From an uncultured Lachnospiraceae bacterium (GTDB lineage Bacteria > Bacillota > Clostridia > Lachnospirales > Lachnospiraceae), in assembly GCA_949740725.1 (NCBI GenBank), contig CATJIO010000114.1:1-55767 (forward strand): a stretch of 55,767 nt of DNA, in the 5' to 3' direction. The position numbers and the translations under genes are program-made. Positions 53,062 through 55,767 of the stretch are shown piece after piece (the stretch's first letter is position 1; each line of letters begins with the position of its first letter). Below the pieces are notes generated by a model, which did no database searches, had not been told where the DNA came from, and saw nothing but the letters and a program-made list of their open reading frames with translations.

Positions 53062-53637
53062 ATGAAGAATAGGGAAAAAGAACTATCAGAAATGACTTTA
53101 GAGGAATTATGGGAACTGTTTCCCATATTCCTAGTTGCACATAATGATAAGTGGAATAAATATTATGATCAAATCGAATACTTTTTAAAAATCATTTTGT
53201 CTGAGAGCCCGGTTGAAAGAATTAGTCATATTGGGAGTACTGCTATACCTGGGTTATGGTCAAAGGATATTGTTGATGTACTGATTGAAGTGTCAAAAGA
53301 TTCCAATATTGAGAATACTGCAAATGTAATTGAAACCAACGGGTTTATTCGAATGTCAACAGAAGTGGGTAGAATCTCGTTTAATCTTGGATATACAAAA
53401 GATGGATTTGCCGAAAAGGTATTTCATTTACATTTAAGATACATCGGTGATAACAACGAATTGTATTTTAGAGATTATCTTATGGAACATCCTGATATTG
53501 CAAGGGAATACGAGAAAATGAAATTGAAGTTATGGAAAGATTATGAGCATAACAGAGATGGATATACAAACGCTAAGACCGAATTTATTCAAAAGTACAC
53601 AGAAAAAGCAAGGCTTCTGTATAAGGATAGATACTAG
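53062..53637 (+). CDS. GrpB/UPF0157 family protein
   Basis: The 191-residue protein has the nucleotidyltransferase-like core of the GrpB (UPF0157) family: ISHIGSTAIPGLWSKDIVDV, which is the strongly conserved H-I-G-S-T-A-V-P-G-(L)-x-x-K-P/D-I-x-D signature, and later FHLHLRYIGDNNELYFRDYL and YEKMKLKLWKDY. The family is of unclear function; the fold suggests nucleotidyl transfer, possibly to a small molecule. It is a single gene, A+T-rich. TAAGATA precedes the ATG rather than a strong ribosome site. Confidence 0.92.
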   Translation: MKNREKELSEMTLEELWELFPIFLVAHNDKWNKYYDQIEYFLKIILSESPVERISHIGSTAIPGLWSKDIVDVLIEVSKDSNIENTANVIETNGFIRMSTEVGRISFNLGYTKDGFAEKVFHLHLRYIGDNNELYFRDYLMEHPDIAREYEKMKLKLWKDYEHNRDGYTNAKTEFIQKYTEKARLLYKDRY

Positions 53638-53756
53638 ATATTTTCGTTGATAACATAAAAAATTTTTAATAAATTTACATATGGAACCCCATATTTCCTT
53701 TCATTCTGCGGCTATATATGTGAAAGACTTTAAAGAAGCAGGAAAGGAGGATAGAT

Positions 53757-54314
53757 ATGCAGGACGAACAAATAATTGAACTATATCTTCAGCGCAATGA
53801 AAAAGCAGTAGAGGAAACACAAGCTAAATATGGCTCATATTGCTTCCGCATTGCGAAAAATATACTTACTATTAAGGAAGATGTTGAAGAGTGCGTTAAT
53901 GATACGTGGAATTTAACATGGAATAAAATACCTCCAATTATTCCTGTGTCATTGAAAGCATTTCTTGGAAAACTCGTCAGAGATGTATCATTGAGTCGAT
54001 ATAGAGCCAGCCATGCTCAAAAGCGTTATAGTGGAATGGAAGTAATGTTTGATGAACTTGAAGAATGTATTCCATCTGATTTTGATGTGGAACAAAGCTT
54101 TGATAATCAGCAATTGTCAGAAATGATAAATAGCTGGCTAGAAACCCTCTCTAAAGAAGACAGAGTTTTGTTTGTCAAAAGGTATTATTATGGCGACGCT
54201 GTAAAAAACTTAGCAAAAGTGTATGGCTACACAGAAAACCAAATGGCTCAAAGAATGTTGAGACTGCGAAAAAATTTGAAAACATTCCTATTCACGAAAG
54301 GGGTTACAATATGA
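53757..54314 (+). CDS. ECF-type sigma factor
   Basis: The 185-residue protein has sigma region 2 (KYGSYCFRIAKNIL, EDVEECVNDTWNLTW) and region 4 (LSKEDRVLFVKRYYYGDAVK, YTENQMAQRMLRLRKNL). It lacks regions 1 and 3, as ECF sigma factors do. It directs RNA polymerase to a small stress or cell-surface regulon. GGAAAGGAGGATAGAT is an excellent ribosome site. The stop overlaps the next gene's start as ATGA. GGAACC at 53683-53688 could be the -35 of an autoregulatory promoter; the -10 is unclear. Confidence 0.93.
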   Translation: MQDEQIIELYLQRNEKAVEETQAKYGSYCFRIAKNILTIKEDVEECVNDTWNLTWNKIPPIIPVSLKAFLGKLVRDVSLSRYRASHAQKRYSGMEVMFDELEECIPSDFDVEQSFDNQQLSEMINSWLETLSKEDRVLFVKRYYYGDAVKNLAKVYGYTENQMAQRMLRLRKNLKTFLFTKGVTI

Positions 54315-55330
54315 AGAGAGAAGATTTGTATAACGGAATATCGGGAGTTTGCCCTAAATACTTGGATGAGGCTGACTCTTATAAGCCACGAAAAATGATT
54401 CATTGGAAAAGATGGGGTGCAATAGCTGCTGGCATGTGCTTTTTTTTATGTAGTGCTATTCCTGTTTTGGCAGTTGCAAACAATGATTTTGCCTATGAAT
54501 TGTTGTATGCCATCTCACCATCTATTGCTCAAGAGCTAAAGCCTGTTAACGTCTCATGTGAGGATAATGGAATTAAGATGGAAGTAGTCGCTGCAAATAT
54601 TGAGGGGACGAATGTAACAATCTTAGTTTCAATGCAGGATATTATGAGAGAACGTCTTGATGAAACTACGGACCTCTTTGACAGCTATAGTATTCACACC
54701 CCTTATAATCAAATCGGTGGATGCTCATTGGTTGAATATGACGGTGAGACGAAAACAGCATTTTTTATGTTATCAATTGAGCAGATGAACCAAGAACTGA
54801 TTCCTGGAGATAAGATTACTTTTTCAGTAAGTGAAATACTGAGTGAAAAAACACACAATAATACGGAACTCACAGAGATAGATTTGGAGAACGTGCCATT
54901 GATAAATGATTTGATGGACAATCCGAATGTTCGAGGCTGGGATGGAATGGATTTGGATTCTCTTGATGAAAATAATCTGCAGTTGATGAGACCAAATGAG
55001 GAGTCAGCTCTTGTCTTGGAAAAGGGAGTTACACTGACAGGTTACGGGATGGTTAACGATAAACTTCATGTGCAAATCCGATATAACAATATTCATGAGA
55101 CAGATAATCATGGTTATGTCTATCTGAAAAATCAAAACGAAGAAGTATTACATTGTCAATATAGTGTAGCGTTTTGGCATGATAACGAAAAAGATAGTTA
55201 TGAGGAGTATATTTTTTCCGTACCCTCTAATGAATTAGAAAAATATGAAATATGGGGAGAATTTTGGACTTGCAATGGAGGAACGATAGAGGGAAATTGG
55301 CAAGTAACCTTCCCCTTAGTAAATCAATAA
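54311..55330 (+). CDS. DUF4179 membrane protein, probable anti-sigma factor
   Basis: The 339-residue protein has a short cytoplasmic N-terminus, one membrane helix (about 36-57, WGAIAAGMCFFLCSAIPVLA) and a large extracellular domain (NDFAYELLYAISPSIAQELK, DNGIKMEVVAANIEGTNVTI, PGDKITFSVSEIL). That is the DUF4179 plan. In Clostridia such genes typically follow an ECF sigma gene and encode its anti-sigma partner, which would hold the sigma factor at the membrane until a signal arrives. It overlaps the sigma gene by 4 bases. No helix in the N-terminus that binds sigma was proven. Confidence 0.88.
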   Translation: MKREDLYNGISGVCPKYLDEADSYKPRKMIHWKRWGAIAAGMCFFLCSAIPVLAVANNDFAYELLYAISPSIAQELKPVNVSCEDNGIKMEVVAANIEGTNVTILVSMQDIMRERLDETTDLFDSYSIHTPYNQIGGCSLVEYDGETKTAFFMLSIEQMNQELIPGDKITFSVSEILSEKTHNNTELTEIDLENVPLINDLMDNPNVRGWDGMDLDSLDENNLQLMRPNEESALVLEKGVTLTGYGMVNDKLHVQIRYNNIHETDNHGYVYLKNQNEEVLHCQYSVAFWHDNEKDSYEEYIFSVPSNELEKYEIWGEFWTCNGGTIEGNWQVTFPLVNQ

Positions 55331-55407
55331 GCCAAAATGAAATGTGCAAATGAATCTTATATCGGTACTTTTAAAATCTATGTTCCATAAATATTTGATT
55401 AAATGTC

Positions 55408-55456
55408 TTGACAAACATACCTATAGTATGATAATTTACATACTATAGGTATGTTT
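55408..55456 (+). promoter_or_regulatory. TetR-type operator overlapping a promoter
   Basis: An 18-bp perfect inverted repeat, AAACATACCTATAGTATG (55413-55430) and its complement (55439-55456), has an 8-base spacer. TTGACA (55408-55413) and GATAAT (55430-55435), 16 bp apart, lie on and within it, so repressor binding would block transcription. The gene starts at 55473. Confidence 0.85.
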
Positions 55457-55472
55457 GGAAGGAGAGGAAACA

Positions 55473-55767
55473 ATGGCAAGAAATAAACATCCAGAAGAAA
55501 CTGTTAATTTAATATTGGATGTTGCTTTTCGTTTATTTATGGAAAAGGGGTATGAGTATACTTCGATCCAGGATATTATTAATAATTTAGGCGGTCTTAG
55601 CAAAGGCGCTATCTATCACCATTTTAAGTCAAAAGAAGATATTTTAGTTGCTGTTACAGACAGAATGACGGCTGAATCTAACCAGATGCTTGCAGCCATT
55701 CGCGACCGCTCTGACCTTAGTGGTAAGGAAAAGTTGAAAACAATTTTTAGAGAATCAATCAGCCGAC
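55473..55767 (+). CDS. TetR family transcriptional regulator, partial
   Basis: The N-terminal 98 residues are present and the rest lies beyond the window. MARNKHPEETVNLILDVAFR, LFMEKGYEYTSIQDII and LGGLSKGAIYHHFKSKEDIL form the TetR-type helix-turn-helix, with the recognition helix LSKGAIYHHFKSK. GGAAGGAGAGGAAACA is a strong ribosome site. The palindrome over its promoter indicates autoregulation; the ligand and other targets, perhaps an exporter just downstream, cannot be seen. Confidence 0.92.
   Translation, partial: MARNKHPEETVNLILDVAFRLFMEKGYEYTSIQDIINNLGGLSKGAIYHHFKSKEDILVAVTDRMTAESNQMLAAIRDRSDLSGKEKLKTIFRESISR

Noticed and set aside
1-55767. CRISPR arrays, tRNA or rRNA genes
   Set aside because: No regularly spaced repeats or RNA gene signatures were seen by reading.

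Overview
The window reads like the chromosome of a Gram-positive anaerobic Clostridia, most probably a Lachnospiraceae-type gut bacterium. The evidence is strong Shine-Dalgarno sites, consensus sigma-A promoters, DUF4317 and DUF4179 proteins, a YesM/AraC-type two-component system next to a sugar ABC transporter, and a ZapA / U32 peptidase / FtsW / PBP gene order. No rRNA, tRNA or CRISPR array was seen.

Left part (1-26.9 kb), ordinary chromosome: a cold-shock gene cut by the window edge; a DUF5662 gene; a YprB-like exonuclease divergent from ruvAB; an extended ZapA; a U32 peptidase; an overlapping FtsW/RodA-like and penicillin-binding protein pair whose first gene may start at ACG; a three-subunit molybdenum hydroxylase; then, on the minus strand, a carbohydrate-use locus (histidine kinase, response regulator, binding protein, two permeases, GH2 glycosidase). 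Nudix, DUF4317, acetamidase/formamidase and CBS genes follow.

Centre (27.32-44.42 kb), the main discovery: a roughly 17.1-kb island is inserted inside a gene for a NitT/TauT-type substrate-binding lipoprotein. The C-terminal part of that gene lies at 27055-27321 and the N-terminal part at 44421-45166, both on the minus strand. Joining them at a shared ATCCC(T/C)TCTGGATGG restores one uninterrupted frame of about 336 residues. Joining the two island ends instead gives a near-perfect dyad, with 13-bp arms matching at 12 of 13 positions around an 8-bp centre, as expected for the attP of a large serine integrase. Such an integrase is encoded at 28151-29878. The cargo is a polysaccharide locus: a GDP-mannose supply set (phosphomannomutase, guanylyltransferase, isomerase), four GT4-type glycosyltransferases, an acetyltransferase, a Wzy-like polymerase and a Wzx-like flippase. 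Between the integrase and this operon lie perfect 21-bp inverted repeats (29932-29952 and 30044-30064) around about 91 bp. That segment holds a promoter-like sequence now pointing away from the operon into a 38-bp perfect palindrome that can terminate transcription. I read it as an invertible ON/OFF switch for the polysaccharide, seen here in the OFF orientation. The first gene of the operon encodes a tyrosine-recombinase-like protein that has lost recognisable catalytic residues.

Right part (44.4-55.8 kb): the N-terminal half of the interrupted gene, a GT2/TPR glycosyltransferase with a strong terminator, a frameshifted gene remnant, a YCII protein, several unknown proteins (one behind a sigma-D/sigma-28-type promoter), a MATE exporter divergent from a LysR regulator, a GrpB-family protein, an ECF sigma factor with a DUF4179 partner, and a TetR regulator cut by the window end whose promoter is covered by an 18-bp perfect inverted repeat.
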